Shown one piece after another: positions 13,454-22,837 of a DNA stretch of 64,000 nucleotides (position 1 is the stretch's first letter; every line of letters starts with the position of its first letter). The stretch is from Mesostigma viride (Eukaryota; Streptophyta; Mesostigmatophyceae; Mesostigmatales; Mesostigmataceae). The stretch spans positions 2,168,680-2,232,679 of the forward strand of contig RPFO01000022.1 in NCBI GenBank assembly GCA_009746045.1, in the 5' to 3' direction. Position numbers and translations under genes: made by a program. The notes below the pieces were generated by a model. That model was not told where the DNA came from. It ran no database searches and was given only the letters and a program-made list of their open reading frames with translations.

Positions 13454-13521
13454 GGAGAAAGAGGGATTCGAACCCTTGGGAAAGTTACCCCATACATAGC
13501 ATTCCACTCGGACATTTCTCC
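13454..13521 (-). pseudogene. tRNA-Ser-like remnant
   Basis: The minus strand starts GGAGAAATGTCCGAGTGG and ends GGGTTCGAATCCC followed by TCTTTCTCC. The 7-bp acceptor stem (GGAGAAA with TTTCTCC) is perfect and the T-loop TTCGAAT is canonical. The middle is only about 25 bp and offers no acceptable anticodon arm with a 7-base loop and no long variable arm. The start resembles organellar or bacterial-type tRNA-Ser. It is best read as a degenerate or organelle-derived tRNA fragment. Confidence 0.45.
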
Positions 13522-13559
13522 GAAAAATAGGTCACGTAAGCTAAGGGTGGAGAGTTAAG

Positions 13560-13612
13560 GGTGTAGGTTGTAGGATGTATGGTGTAGGGTGTAGGGTGTA
13601 GGGTGTAGGGTG
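13560..13612 (+). repeat. TGTAGGG heptamer run, telomere-like
   Basis: Several degenerate then four clean tandem TGTAGGG units occur. The plant-type telomere unit is TTTAGGG, so this differs at one base. It lies about 400 bp from the end of the large satellite. Confidence 0.7.
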
Positions 13613-13690
13613 TCTTGAGCTTTCTATTTTGAGATCAATAGATAGTCCCCTTCCATGATCATGTGCGTGAGCTGGTTATGATTTTCATCT

Positions 13691-14020
13691 ATGGCGTGTG
13701 TGGCCACATCGTGTATTTACAACAACTTTCTAGCCATGGATAACTTGGACAAGGTAAAAACGTGTTGGTTCCAGAATACATGTGATCGCTGCATTGTCAT
13801 CTACAATGTACAAATCAATTACTTAAAAGCTACGGATTTCGGGGCTAAGTTTTTGTGGGTAGAGATTGGCAAGGGTGTTTTTATCTTGCCACTTGGTCAC
13901 TTGGTGTGCATTACGTCTGTTCGTGCGTTGGACTCAAAAAACTGTCCGTGTGTGGTGGTGGACTTTTCCTCACGGGCAGTCGCCATATGTCATACAAGCA
14001 CTTGTTCGGCGTACCACTAG
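13691..14020 (+). CDS. Unrecognised 109-codon open frame, doubtful
   Basis: An open frame of 109 codons begins MACVATSCIYNNF and ends in HTSTCSAYH. No known domain is recognised. Its last third lies within a 153-bp tandem repeat, which argues against a conserved protein. No intron or neighbouring exon is evident. It may be chance. Confidence 0.15.
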   Translation: MACVATSCIYNNFLAMDNLDKVKTCWFQNTCDRCIVIYNVQINYLKATDFGAKFLWVEIGKGVFILPLGHLVCITSVRALDSKNCPCVVVDFSSRAVAICHTSTCSAYH

Positions 14021-14237
14021 CTCATGGATGTCACCATTGTAATTTTGCGTTGTAACAGCATTTCTCGGAGCCAACGGCCGTTGGACTCAAAAAACTGACC
14101 GTATGTGGTGGTGGACTTTTCCTCACGGGCAGTCGCCATATGTCATACAAGCACTTGTTCGGCGTAGCACTAGCTCGTGGATGTCACCATTGTAATTTTG
14201 CGTTGTAACAGCATTTCTCGGAGCCAACGGCCGTTGG
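13928..14237. repeat. 153-bp tandem duplication
   Basis: Two copies of a 153-bp unit begin at TTGGACTC (13928 and 14081), and the start of a third begins at 14234. Each unit junction carries the palindrome CCAACGGCCGTTGG (14071-14084, 14224-14237). Confidence 0.9.
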
Positions 14238-16445
14238 ACTCCGAAAAACTGATAACCTTGTCTAAAGGTGTGTGCGTGAGATGGCACATGTGCATTGTCG
14301 GGGGGAGTTTTCTCAAGAGCCACATGTGGTAGTGTAAGGTGGGCATGCTTAGTGCGTACGGGTGGGAGGGACAAGAGGTGCAGAAGTTGACGGCTTTTGA
14401 CCTTGGGAAATGACAAGGCACACACATAAGACAACCACAACCAAGTGATAATTTTAATGTCTTCACGGGTGTACTGTCAATTTCTCCGAGCCAACGGCCG
14501 TTGGACTCTCGAAACTCTCATAACCCTCACCACAATGTGTGTGCGTGCGATGGCACTTGTGCCATGTGCCGGGGGGGGGTGAGAAATCTGTCGTTCATTA
14601 ATTTGTGCCTCGTCGGGGTGGGCATGCATGAATTTGTGCCTCGTCGGGGTGGACATGCATGAAAGCATTTTCATTGGTACTCGGGGTTCAATATTTTTGT
14701 CTTTCTGTTGAAACGTCGACGTGCTCTTCTCCTGCTCTTTTTTTTTCCTACTCAACGGCCGTTGGTGCTTTCAAACTTGCCCAGCGTTATGACTAGGATG
14801 CCCTTCTTTACTGCTAGCAAACGCCGCTTGTGTACAATGCTAGAATTAGGCCGGGGTAATGGTACACGTCCACCGCGTCCCCAGTGCAAGGTTTGTGAAT
14901 GCGCTGGTTCGTAAAAAATTCGGCACTTGGAGGGTTCGAACCACTGACCCCACTATTGTTATTTCAACATGCCCTGAACGAAAAAGCTGCGTAAAGGATA
15001 CGTTAACCGTCCCCTGTTATTCTTGATTATATACATTACATTAGAGTGACGTACACACGCGGTTGGTGGTCCGTTTAACGGTGTGTTTCCGTACTTGCCA
15101 ACTGAACTTGCAAACTGACTGACTGACTGCCTCCGTTACGACTAACAAGTGAACGACGAGTGAGCTACTATAGTTTTGTTCAGTTCATTGTGTCTATATG
15201 TACATAGCCGTTTATTCAAAACCGTTGCGTGGATACCTTGATTCTGGGTTCGCTGATACTTGTTTCCCATTTTAAATCTCCCGTCCATAATTGGATACAT
15301 GTAATGTAGGAGGATACCCACTTGCCCGAAATCCGCGTAACGGGTGGTTAATACTGCTGTAAGCGGAATTACAGACAAATCTGCGTAACGGGCTAACATT
15401 TTTGTCCTCGTTTTTCATGTACTGGTTTTTGCACGCAGGACGCCATTCGCAACACCGCCTGACGGAGTCGGATGGACCGGACGTGCGTGAGGCTGCTGTT
15501 CACAGTCGTCAAGTTGGCAGACATTAATATCAACACGGTCACGAGAATTCGTCCAGAGAATAATTGATGCTTGTGACGTGCTCGACGGCTGCGATGACCG
15601 AGATGATGCGTGTAGTGCACAGCGTCCGAGACGTCGCGACACCCGTGGCTGTCCTGTTGATGCGAACGCACGGTGACGAGACGGAGCCCACTATTTAGGT
15701 GGATTACAAGTTAGAACGGCCCGCGCGGTTGCACTGTTTAATCGCGAACGTGGATTTTGCGGAGCCGACGGCCGTTGGGGATTGGAAATCTGATGATATC
15801 GGGGCTGCGCACGACATCGAGGAACTGGGGATCGACGTAGGTCTACAGGCTCACTTGTCCGTCAACATGTATGGCCTCGCTTGACTGTCATCATCTTGAC
15901 ATGTACATAACTAGTTCATATACCATGCATTTGACACTGCCTGCACGTGGATTTTCCAGACATATATTGAGGGTAATTATAACTCGAAAGCACTACGTAC
16001 GATTGAGACGTCCGGTCGTAGAGCAGATGCACTGGAGCTTTCTGATCTTCCAATTGATGGGTCTGTAATTATGTAAGATATTCAGATATCGCGATGACTC
16101 GAGCATCGATGCATGGAATGTAATAATGTATTTCATTCAATTATACATCCAATTTAACTCCGCAATTGAGGGGCGCACATGTCCTTCAGCCCGAGACAAC
16201 ATTTCCCAAGTAATTTTCGATTAGTGATTTAGTGTGGGCCTTCCCACCTAAATACTGCACAACTGCAACCTGCTATGGCAGACATGCAAGCAACGTCGAG
16301 TAGGATGGCGGTCTTAGAGAGGCTGGGCAGAGGTCGGTAGAAATAAGTGGAAAACTGGCAGAAACTAGGTAGAAACACGATATACTTACGCCTGCAAGCA
16401 CTATTGAGCCGGTGGCAGAGGCCATTTCCAGGAAAATACATCATA
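14238..16445. other. No gene recognised; scattered palindromes and a short tandem duplication
   Basis: No coding region with recognisable features is seen. The palindrome CAACGGCCGTTG recurs at 14492-14503 and 14753-14764, and a one-base variant lies at 15766-15778. A 30-bp unit containing TTTGTGCCTCGTCGGGGTGG is duplicated at about 14,600-14,660. The remaining open frames look random. Confidence 0.6.
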
Positions 16446-16735
16446 CACTAGGAAGTCAGGATTGAGAAAACTGAGAAACCCTGAGAAAAATTGAGAAAAA
16501 CCTGAGAAGAGCCGAGAAAAACTGAGAAGTAACTGAGAAGAGCTGAGAAGTAACTGAGAAGAGCTGAGAAAAACTGAGAATCACCTGAGAAAAGGGGGTG
16601 AGAAAAATTGAGAAGAGCTGAGAAGAAATTGAGAATTTGAAAATCTGAGAAAAGTGAGACTTCACTCGGACTGAGAAAAGTGAGAAATCACAAGAACTGA
16701 GAAAAATGAAAAACCACGAGAGAGTGAAAAACAGA
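16446..16735 (+). repeat. Left terminal repeat and subterminal TGAGAA repeats
   Basis: After CACTAGGAAG, about 25 copies of TGAGAA(A) spaced 10-17 bp apart occur on the plus strand. They are the likely binding sites of an element-encoded protein. Confidence 0.8.
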
Positions 16736-17676
16736 TTATGATAGCAGCAAGCACTGCCAACATAATTTCAGCAAGGCAATCAAGGCAACAGGTTTTTTTT
16801 ATTAAAACATAATTTATTTACGTATGAAAGCCGTCCTTTTGTGCATGTATTTCTTGACATGGCCCTGCCATAAACTCGTCTAATTCTCTAGCTTGCTGGA
16901 AATTTTTCAAAGAAGATGGCTACAACTATGTTGCCATGGCTGTCTTTCACAAGGCCGCTTGCATAGCTTGATGCCCCAAATTGAAGATGTCGGTGCCGTT
17001 TGTATGCGCCACAAACTGAAAAGAATGCAAAACAAAAGCAGAACACAGGAATGGAAAATCAGCACCATACATAAGAAAGCATTTTATGTGCAGTCACAGA
17101 AGCCACAACTTGAAAAAATACCGGCACGACATCCACCTAGGTCTGACTACATGGTGGCGTTAAACGGCCAGACCAGCACTGTGGTGCACATCACAAGATG
17201 AACATGCATTTAAAATCCACATCTCAAAACATACCTTAATGAGTCGCTTGACGCATTGCCGGTGTCCTGTACTTCTGCAAAAAAAAGAATCCGTTGTGCA
17301 ACCAGAACATGCATGAAATAGCATAAGGCTAGGTGACTGTACTAGATTTATAAAGCCGTCAATAACCCATTGATTCATACTGACCATTCAGCGGCGGTTC
17401 TGAAATTGTAACCATTGATCATTTAATGAATACTATACAACACTGTTATGGCTTTATGACACATCTGTCATTGCCTTTCATCAAATACGATGACAGCTGG
17501 TTAACAAAGCTGGTCGCTTGCTAGGGCATCATGCTGGCCGCTCCCATTTCATTCTATTGGTGCTTGCAAGAATCCAAGCAACCCGCGACACAATATGCAA
17601 GAGAAAAAAAAGATATCAGATCCTTGACATAGACCTCACCATTCTACAAGGAAGAGCTCACCAGCACCTAACCGTC

Positions 17677-18168
17677 CATGCAGCAAATGTGTAGAACACG
17701 ATTTATGACCCAATACTCACTTTTATGGCAAAGCAGCCCATACACATGAATCACACCATGCACCAGATGTCACACGAGCAAGCCACAACATGGTCGTCGG
17801 ATCATAAAGCAACAAACGTGAAAACGATAGCGGCCCGAATCTGAGATTCCGCGGCACACAGAAAATAAGAAGGCTCAGAAGCTACCAGCAAGGGATCGAA
17901 CATAGGACCTTAGGCATGATTTCATGCAGCAAATGTGTAGAACACGATTTATGACCCAACACTCACTCTTATGGCAGAGCAACCCATACACATGAACAAC
18001 ACCATGCACCAGATGTCACACGAGCAAGCCACGACATTGTCGTCGGATCAGAAAGCAATAAACGTGAAAACGATAGCGGCCCAAATCTGAGATTCCGCGG
18101 AACACAGAAAATAAGAAAGCTCAGAAGCTGCCAGCAAGGGATCGAACATAGGACCTTTGGCATGATTT
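17677..18168. repeat. 246-bp tandem duplication inside the CACTA-like element
   Basis: Two adjacent copies (17677-17922 and 17923-18168) begin CATGCAGCAAATGTG and share GGATCGAACATAGGACC near their ends. A partial inverted copy lies at about 19,008-19,115. Confidence 0.85.
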
Positions 18169-18259
18169 CGCGGCTGTGTGAGTGTCCAGATCCGAAGGCA
18201 TCTCACTTAATTAACGTTTCGAAACAGCCAAACTGCGAAAAACCTCTTACCGGAGGGAG

Positions 18260-18500
18260 TCGCCAATATCAAGGAGACAACCAGCGCAGGCCAGAAATCG
18301 GGAGAATCCGGACCATGGTAGCTCGAGCCTGCCGTTATCTTGTCCGCGTTTTCGAGTCGTGCAGGATTATGAATATGAAAATGGAGATGGAAATGTGTAG
18401 GCTTGTGCATTGAAATTATGGCTGGCTGACGTGTAGAGCGACGAGATGACCTAGACGGTGGGGCCGGAAACAGCTTGCTTGATTGTGTTTCTCGTGGGGA
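18260..18500 (+). repeat. Dispersed repeat R1, copy 1
   Basis: This stretch contains GGAGAATCCGGACCATGG and GGTGGGGCCGGAAACAGC. It recurs at 24,650-25,080 in the same orientation, at 19,130-19,445 inverted, and in a short piece at 28,038-28,108. No coding sequence is recognised. Confidence 0.8.
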
Positions 18501-19129
18501 ACGAGTCCAACGACTACTTTCTCTGGGCGGCAAACTGCGGCAAATTGAACGCAAGCCTCATCTTGAAATCTTGACCGTCGAAATGTAACGATCCGACGAC
18601 TTCTGCAGTATGCCGCAATATTTTTCTGTTGCGGAAGAGCCGTTGGGCCGGTTCCCGACGCGGGCGACCAGTGGTTTGCATTAAGTTAACTTACCTGAAG
18701 TTCTCCAACAGAAATGACCCAAGCCGCATGATGGCACTCATCGACGGCCTCAGTTCGGCCCGATTTTGGCGGCACCCAATTTGACCCCAACGGCACCTAC
18801 CGACAAATACATACGTTTCATGCGCACCACGACCCCTTTGAGCTCTGCTATGGCGGTGGTGCTGTGGGGCCCGCATCAGACTGGGGGCCCTTATCTGCTA
18901 TGGCGGTGCTGCCGTTGAGCCCGCATCAGACTGCAGGCCCTTTATGCAGGCGGGCCCTTAATGCATGTTACTTATTTATTCTTGTGCATACAAATATGAA
19001 GCAATGAAGTCCTATGTTCGATTCCTTGCTGGTAGCTTCTAGGCTTTCTTACTTTCTGTGCTCCGCGGAATCTCAGATTTGGGCAGCTAGCGTTTTCACG
19101 TTTGTTGCTTTCTGACGACGATGAAGCAA

Positions 19130-19445
19130 TGAAGTCGTGTCCTCCGGATTTTTGCATTTGGACCGTGTGCAGTTCTTGGAAACATGCATGGCATATGGCT
19201 AATGTAATGACTGACTAGCTAGACCGTTTCAGTGGTTTTTCATTTGCGGGTATTTCCTCGTAAATGGTGGGAAAGCGATCGCAGAAATCGTTCTCACCAC
19301 TAGACACTCCCGGCCAGTGAAGCTCGAAAAACACGCCCTGATCAAGCAAGCTGTTTCCGGCCCCACTGTACAGGTCATCTTACAGTCGCTCTTTGCGTAA
19401 GCCAGCCATAATTTCAAGGAACAAGGCTACACATTTGCATACGCT
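19130..19445 (-). repeat. Dispersed repeat R1, inverted copy
   Basis: The reverse complement matches 24,760-25,075, including the CTGCACACGGT and GGCCGGAAACAGC blocks. With copy 1 it forms a large imperfect inverted repeat inside the CACTA-like element. Confidence 0.75.
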
Positions 19446-19453
19446 TTTCTTGG

Positions 19454-19840
19454 TTATCGGTGTGCCTCTGTTTGAATGCAGGGGGGATCGCTGTGCCGAC
19501 ACAACGCGTTCAACGTGCTGGGCATCAAATGAGGGATCTGGGCGACCACCAGTGCGCGACTAGTGTCGCCACTTCTTTCCGGACCTGAGGGCGAGGCTGC
19601 AGCCGGAGCTGCAGACGTACTTTCAGGGCTTAGCGCAGCTGCCAGGCTGCGTTGCGTCGAGGAGCGTTTGCTCGTCATATATTGCGCAATAGCTTCGGAA
19701 AAGTATATCAGCGTGTGCGTCTTAGAAAGACGAAGTGATTGTGATATTCACAGCCGAATTGGGTGCCCAAACGTGAAAGTTATGAGCTCCGTTGTCAGCC
19801 ATGGCTACCTCGTGGCTCGTGGCTTGGATGGTACATTGGC
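19454..19840 (-). mobile_element. LINE 5' end fragment (5' UTR plus ORF1 start)
   Basis: On the minus strand the sequence reads a 5' flank, then an ORF1 start MTSKRSSTQRSLAAAL with a Ser/Ala/Pro-rich continuation to about 19,454. It is closely similar to 24,150-24,460, where the same start leads into a longer LINE ORF1. Here the coding sequence is lost after about 70 codons. Confidence 0.6.
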
Positions 19841-19924
19841 TATATTGTATGATAACCCTATATTTTTCACATTCCATCTCTACCATGCTCACCGCTTGCA
19901 ATGTGATGCGTTTGTATCAAGTGT

Positions 19925-20253
19925 GTGAATCTCCGCGTTCTCAGTCCTTGTGGTTTTCTCTGCTTTCTCAGTTCTTGCGGTTTTCTCAGTTGTGGCCTTG
20001 GACTTGTTTGAGAAAATTGAGAATGATTCTCAATTCTTCTCAGCACTTCTCAGGCCATTTCTCAGGTTTCGTGAAAATTTTCTCAAAAACTGAGACCAAT
20101 CTGAGAATTTTCTCAGTTCTTCTCAATCGTCCTGAGAAAAACTGAGATTTTTCTCAGTTCTTCTCAATTTGCTGAGAAAATTCTCAGAAAAACGCCCAAA
20201 TTGAGAAAAACTGAGAAAAAAGTGAGAAATTTCTCAACCCCCTCTTCCTAGTG
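19925..20253 (-). repeat. Right subterminal TTCTCA repeats and terminal repeat
   Basis: The same short repeat in opposite orientation (TTCTCAGTT and similar) fills the right end up to CTTCCTAGTG, mirroring 16446-16735. Confidence 0.8.
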
Positions 20254-20887
20254 TACCGTAGCAATAGCCACGGTCACGCCTTACGCTATTTGCAGGCACC
20301 ATCATGCCCGGAGCTACCCAATAAAAGTCTGCACAAATCTCGGTTTAGCCGAGAGTCCGGGCGTTCGAAATGAATAAACATGTGTTAAGAAGTCGAAACA
20401 CCATGGAAATACCAAGCATGGTGCCGCAGCAGACCCAAGTCTACAAGCTTGCCGTAATAATATGTATGCCGGTTTCCAGGGTTTCCGCATGAAAGTTGGG
20501 TGAGAAACTGGAAAAATCTACGTTTCCTTTGCCCCAGTACCTCAACAAACTCGTAGAAACCTAATTATCAACCTTTGAACGCATCATCATGGTCGTGCCA
20601 CCCAACAGCCAGTCAAATTCGCGTCATAGAAACCTGCCGCCATCGCCGTCGTCTTCGGCCTTCGTCCCGCGAAAATGCCTGATTTCAGTGGTACATATTT
20701 GTTTGCAGCTGTCACAAAACAAATACCAAAAATACCAGAATTTTTTCTTGAAGTCTATGAGATGTTTCTGACCTGTGTTGAAAGTTTCAGACAAAAAATC
20801 GCATGTTTGGCCACGTGTCAGATTACAATGCGATACATCGCGTTCTAACCCTACAACGCGATGTATCGCGTTTTAAAAAAACAAGGG
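20254..20887. other. No gene recognised; contains a perfect hairpin
   Basis: No coding sequence is recognised. At 20,830-20,869 GCGATACATCGCGTT and its exact reverse complement are separated by 10 bases (CTAACCCTAC), giving a 15-bp perfect stem. Confidence 0.6.
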
Positions 20888-21115
20888 TAAAATTATAACA
20901 TGACTCCGTTGGGAGATCAATTTAGCACATATTCCCTTGCTGGATGGATGGAGGTAGGCGAAGCCGCGAAACCGAACTAATTAATTAATGAATTAATTAA
21001 TTTAATTAATTTAATTAATTAATTAGTTAATTAATTAATTAATTAGACTCGTGCTCCCGTTGGGGAGTCACGGAGCATTAACCGAACTAAGCTATGTAAC
21101 TCTAAGCTAATCTAG
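20888..21115 (-). mobile_element. LINE 3' end with TTAAT tail region
   Basis: On the minus strand this matches the LINE 3' UTR end at 22,300-22,398, with TATGTGCTA followed by CTCCCAACGGAGTCATGTT and an A/T-rich tail. It is followed on the right by a long ATTA/TTAA simple repeat (about 20,980-21,045). Confidence 0.65.
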
Positions 21116-21534
21116 AAATTGTATCGATCTCGGCATGCCAGTTATCACCAGCACCATCAACCAGCGGCGCCTGATGCTAGTAGGGCCCTTGGCTCGCACC
21201 AACCAGGTAGACACCTCACGTGGCCCCTCTGCAGGGCTGCGCCGGCCCGCCCAGCCGGGCCGGCACCTCCTCACATGGGCCGGGCCCAGTCAGGTTATCT
21301 AGATGCCGCAAGGCCCGCACACCTTCAAAGAACAGCTCGTAGAGGACATGGGGGGCCTAGGCCTCTCCGTGATTTAGCAAAAGATGAGGACAAGGCCAAG
21401 TGGGCCCAGGTCATAGAGGACAACAAGCCCCAGGGCTGCAGTGGGGAAGGAGCGTGTTTGCAAACGATCAAGGGAGGCATGCTAGCCACGACCCCTATAG
21501 CCCGTCGCGAGCACCATTAAATTAAAATTAAATT

Positions 21535-21700
21535 AAATTATAACATGACTCCGTTGGGAGATAATTAAATTAAATTAAATTAAATTATAACATGCCTCCG
21601 TTGGGAGATCATGTACATAGCACGTATTCCTTGGGTGGGTGGAGGTGGGAGAAGCCGCGTAATCGATCTCCTGGATGTCTCCTTGATCTAATCCTAATTC
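21535..21700 (-). mobile_element. Two stacked LINE 3' ends
   Basis: ACTCCGTTGGGAG occurs at about 21,548 and, as CCTCCGTTGGGAG, at about 21,596. Each copy is preceded by TTATAACATG and an AATTAA repeat. These are minus-strand LINE 3' ends, the second apparently inserted in the tail of the first. Confidence 0.6.
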
Positions 21701-21760
21701 TAAGCTATCTATAGTCTAGAAAATTCTAACTACACTACTCAGCGTGCTCCTCACCTGTAC

Positions 21761-21979
21761 ATGGCGGACAAGCTGTTGTTCATTAAAAACCGCAAGAAGC
21801 TCTCGAGGACTCACTTCACGCTGGACGACGACCTGACCCTGGCCCAGCAACAACGGCGACGCGAGCTATGGCCGACCAGCTAGCTCCAGATACGGCAAAG
21901 CGCAGGGGGGAAACCGGTATACTGGAGGGGGGACGTCATCCACGTCGACCACAAGCCTTGGCAGGCACCCCCAGTCTAG
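21761..21979 (+). pseudogene. LINE ORF1 C-terminal fragment
   Basis: The translation contains FTLDDDLTLAQQQRRRELWP, then an in-frame TAG, then KPVYWRGDVIHVDHKPW and a natural stop. It aligns with the C-terminus of the LINE ORF1 at 36,536-37,899 (WTLDDDLTPAQQQQRRDLWP and VYWRGGDLMINHKMW). ORF1 proteins of this type are RNA chaperones that coat LINE RNA. The TAG replaces what is Tyr in the related copy, so it is an ordinary inactivating change. Upstream ORF1 sequence is missing. Confidence 0.75.
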
Positions 21980-22104
21980 GGAATATAGCATTAGTGTAGA
22001 TAGTATAAGGCTTAGCCTACCACGCGGCCCCCGCGCATGTGCGCCCATAATGGCCATTTAATCAATTAATTAATTAGGAACATAACTCCGTTAGGAACAT
22101 AACT

Positions 22105-22398
22105 CCTAGTCGGGTCCCAGCCCAGTTTGAGTACCGCATCCACTCTCTCTCCCGTCTTTGGACTGCCATGCAGGAGAAGACGCGGTGGAAGAAGATTGTC
22201 AAGGCGCACACGCCAGCCCCTGTGGGCAAGCCACCTCCCCCCAAGAGGAGGAGCCGTTTTGATGAGTAGCGTAGATAGGCTTTTCTAGACTAGATATAGC
22301 TTAGAGTTAGGTTAGTTCGATTACGCGGCTTCCTCCACACCACCCATCCAACCTGGAATATGTGCTACATGATCTCCCAACGGAGACATGTTATAATT
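22105..22398 (+). mobile_element. LINE ORF2 C-terminus, 3' UTR and tail
   Basis: The frame ending at 22,269 reads FEYRIHSLSRLW, then TRWKKIVKAHTPAPVGKPP and KRRSRFDE before a stop. The same C-terminus, altered, lies on the minus strand at 28,285-28,440, so it is probably the end of the LINE reverse-transcriptase ORF2. It is followed by a ~130-bp 3' UTR ending CTCCCAACGGAGACATGTT and a TTTAA-repeat tail. The copy is heavily 5' truncated, as is usual for LINEs. Confidence 0.6.
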
Positions 22399-22411
22399 TA
22401 ATTTAATTTAA

Positions 22412-22700
22412 TTTAATTTAATAACTCCGTTGGGAGTATCTGTAGCACATAGCCCAGAGAAGGGGCATATGCCCTATAATACATTCTAAGCTACTTCCTG
22501 CAAGGGTGGGAATGTAAACGACACTTGCTCTACGTGCACCAGGGCACCTGCGTCCCCATGATCTATCAAGCTATGCCCAGCTAAGGGGGAGCCTGTCATG
22601 GGGGGGAAGATCAGCTGGCGTAGCTAAACAAAAGCTAGGCGTGGCCTCTCAGCAGAGAGCAGCTCTCTGCATGGGCACAGCAGAACTAAAAAAAACTAGG
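22412..22700 (-). mobile_element. LINE 3' UTR fragment, convergent with its left neighbour
   Basis: Reverse complement of the 3' UTR seen at 38,040-38,400 and 28,090-28,262. It contains CATATGCCCCTTCTC, GGTGCACGTAGAGCAAG and CTCCCAACGGAG. It shares one TTTAA run with the plus-strand LINE ending at 22,398. Confidence 0.7.
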
Positions 22701-22837
22701 CATCATCTGGAGTGTGGCACATCATAGGCACACATGTACATGGCTAAATAATGCGCGTGGCTCAGCTGGTATAGTGCCTGTAGGAGGCGTACATGTACAT
22801 GGCCACTGTCTATCTATTAGATATTCTACAAGTGCTA

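Larger units (their letters stand above)
16446..20253. mobile_element. Non-autonomous CACTA-like DNA transposon, 3.8 kb
   Basis: The segment begins CACTAGGAAG and ends CTTCCTAGTG, a perfect 10-bp terminal inverted repeat followed on both sides by TTGAGAAA. TA flanks both ends (16444-16445 and 20254-20255), possibly a 2-bp target duplication. Each end carries a dense field of short CTGAGA repeats in inverted orientation. This is the architecture of En/Spm-type elements, whose transposase complex binds subterminal repeats. No transposase is visible inside. The interior holds tandem and inverted repeats and a LINE fragment. CACTA elements usually give 3-bp duplications, so the family assignment is good but not certain. 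Confidence 0.75.

Noticed and set aside
14933-14960. Second tRNA at GGGTTCGAACC
   Set aside because: Only the T-loop-like motif is present, with no pairing acceptor stem.
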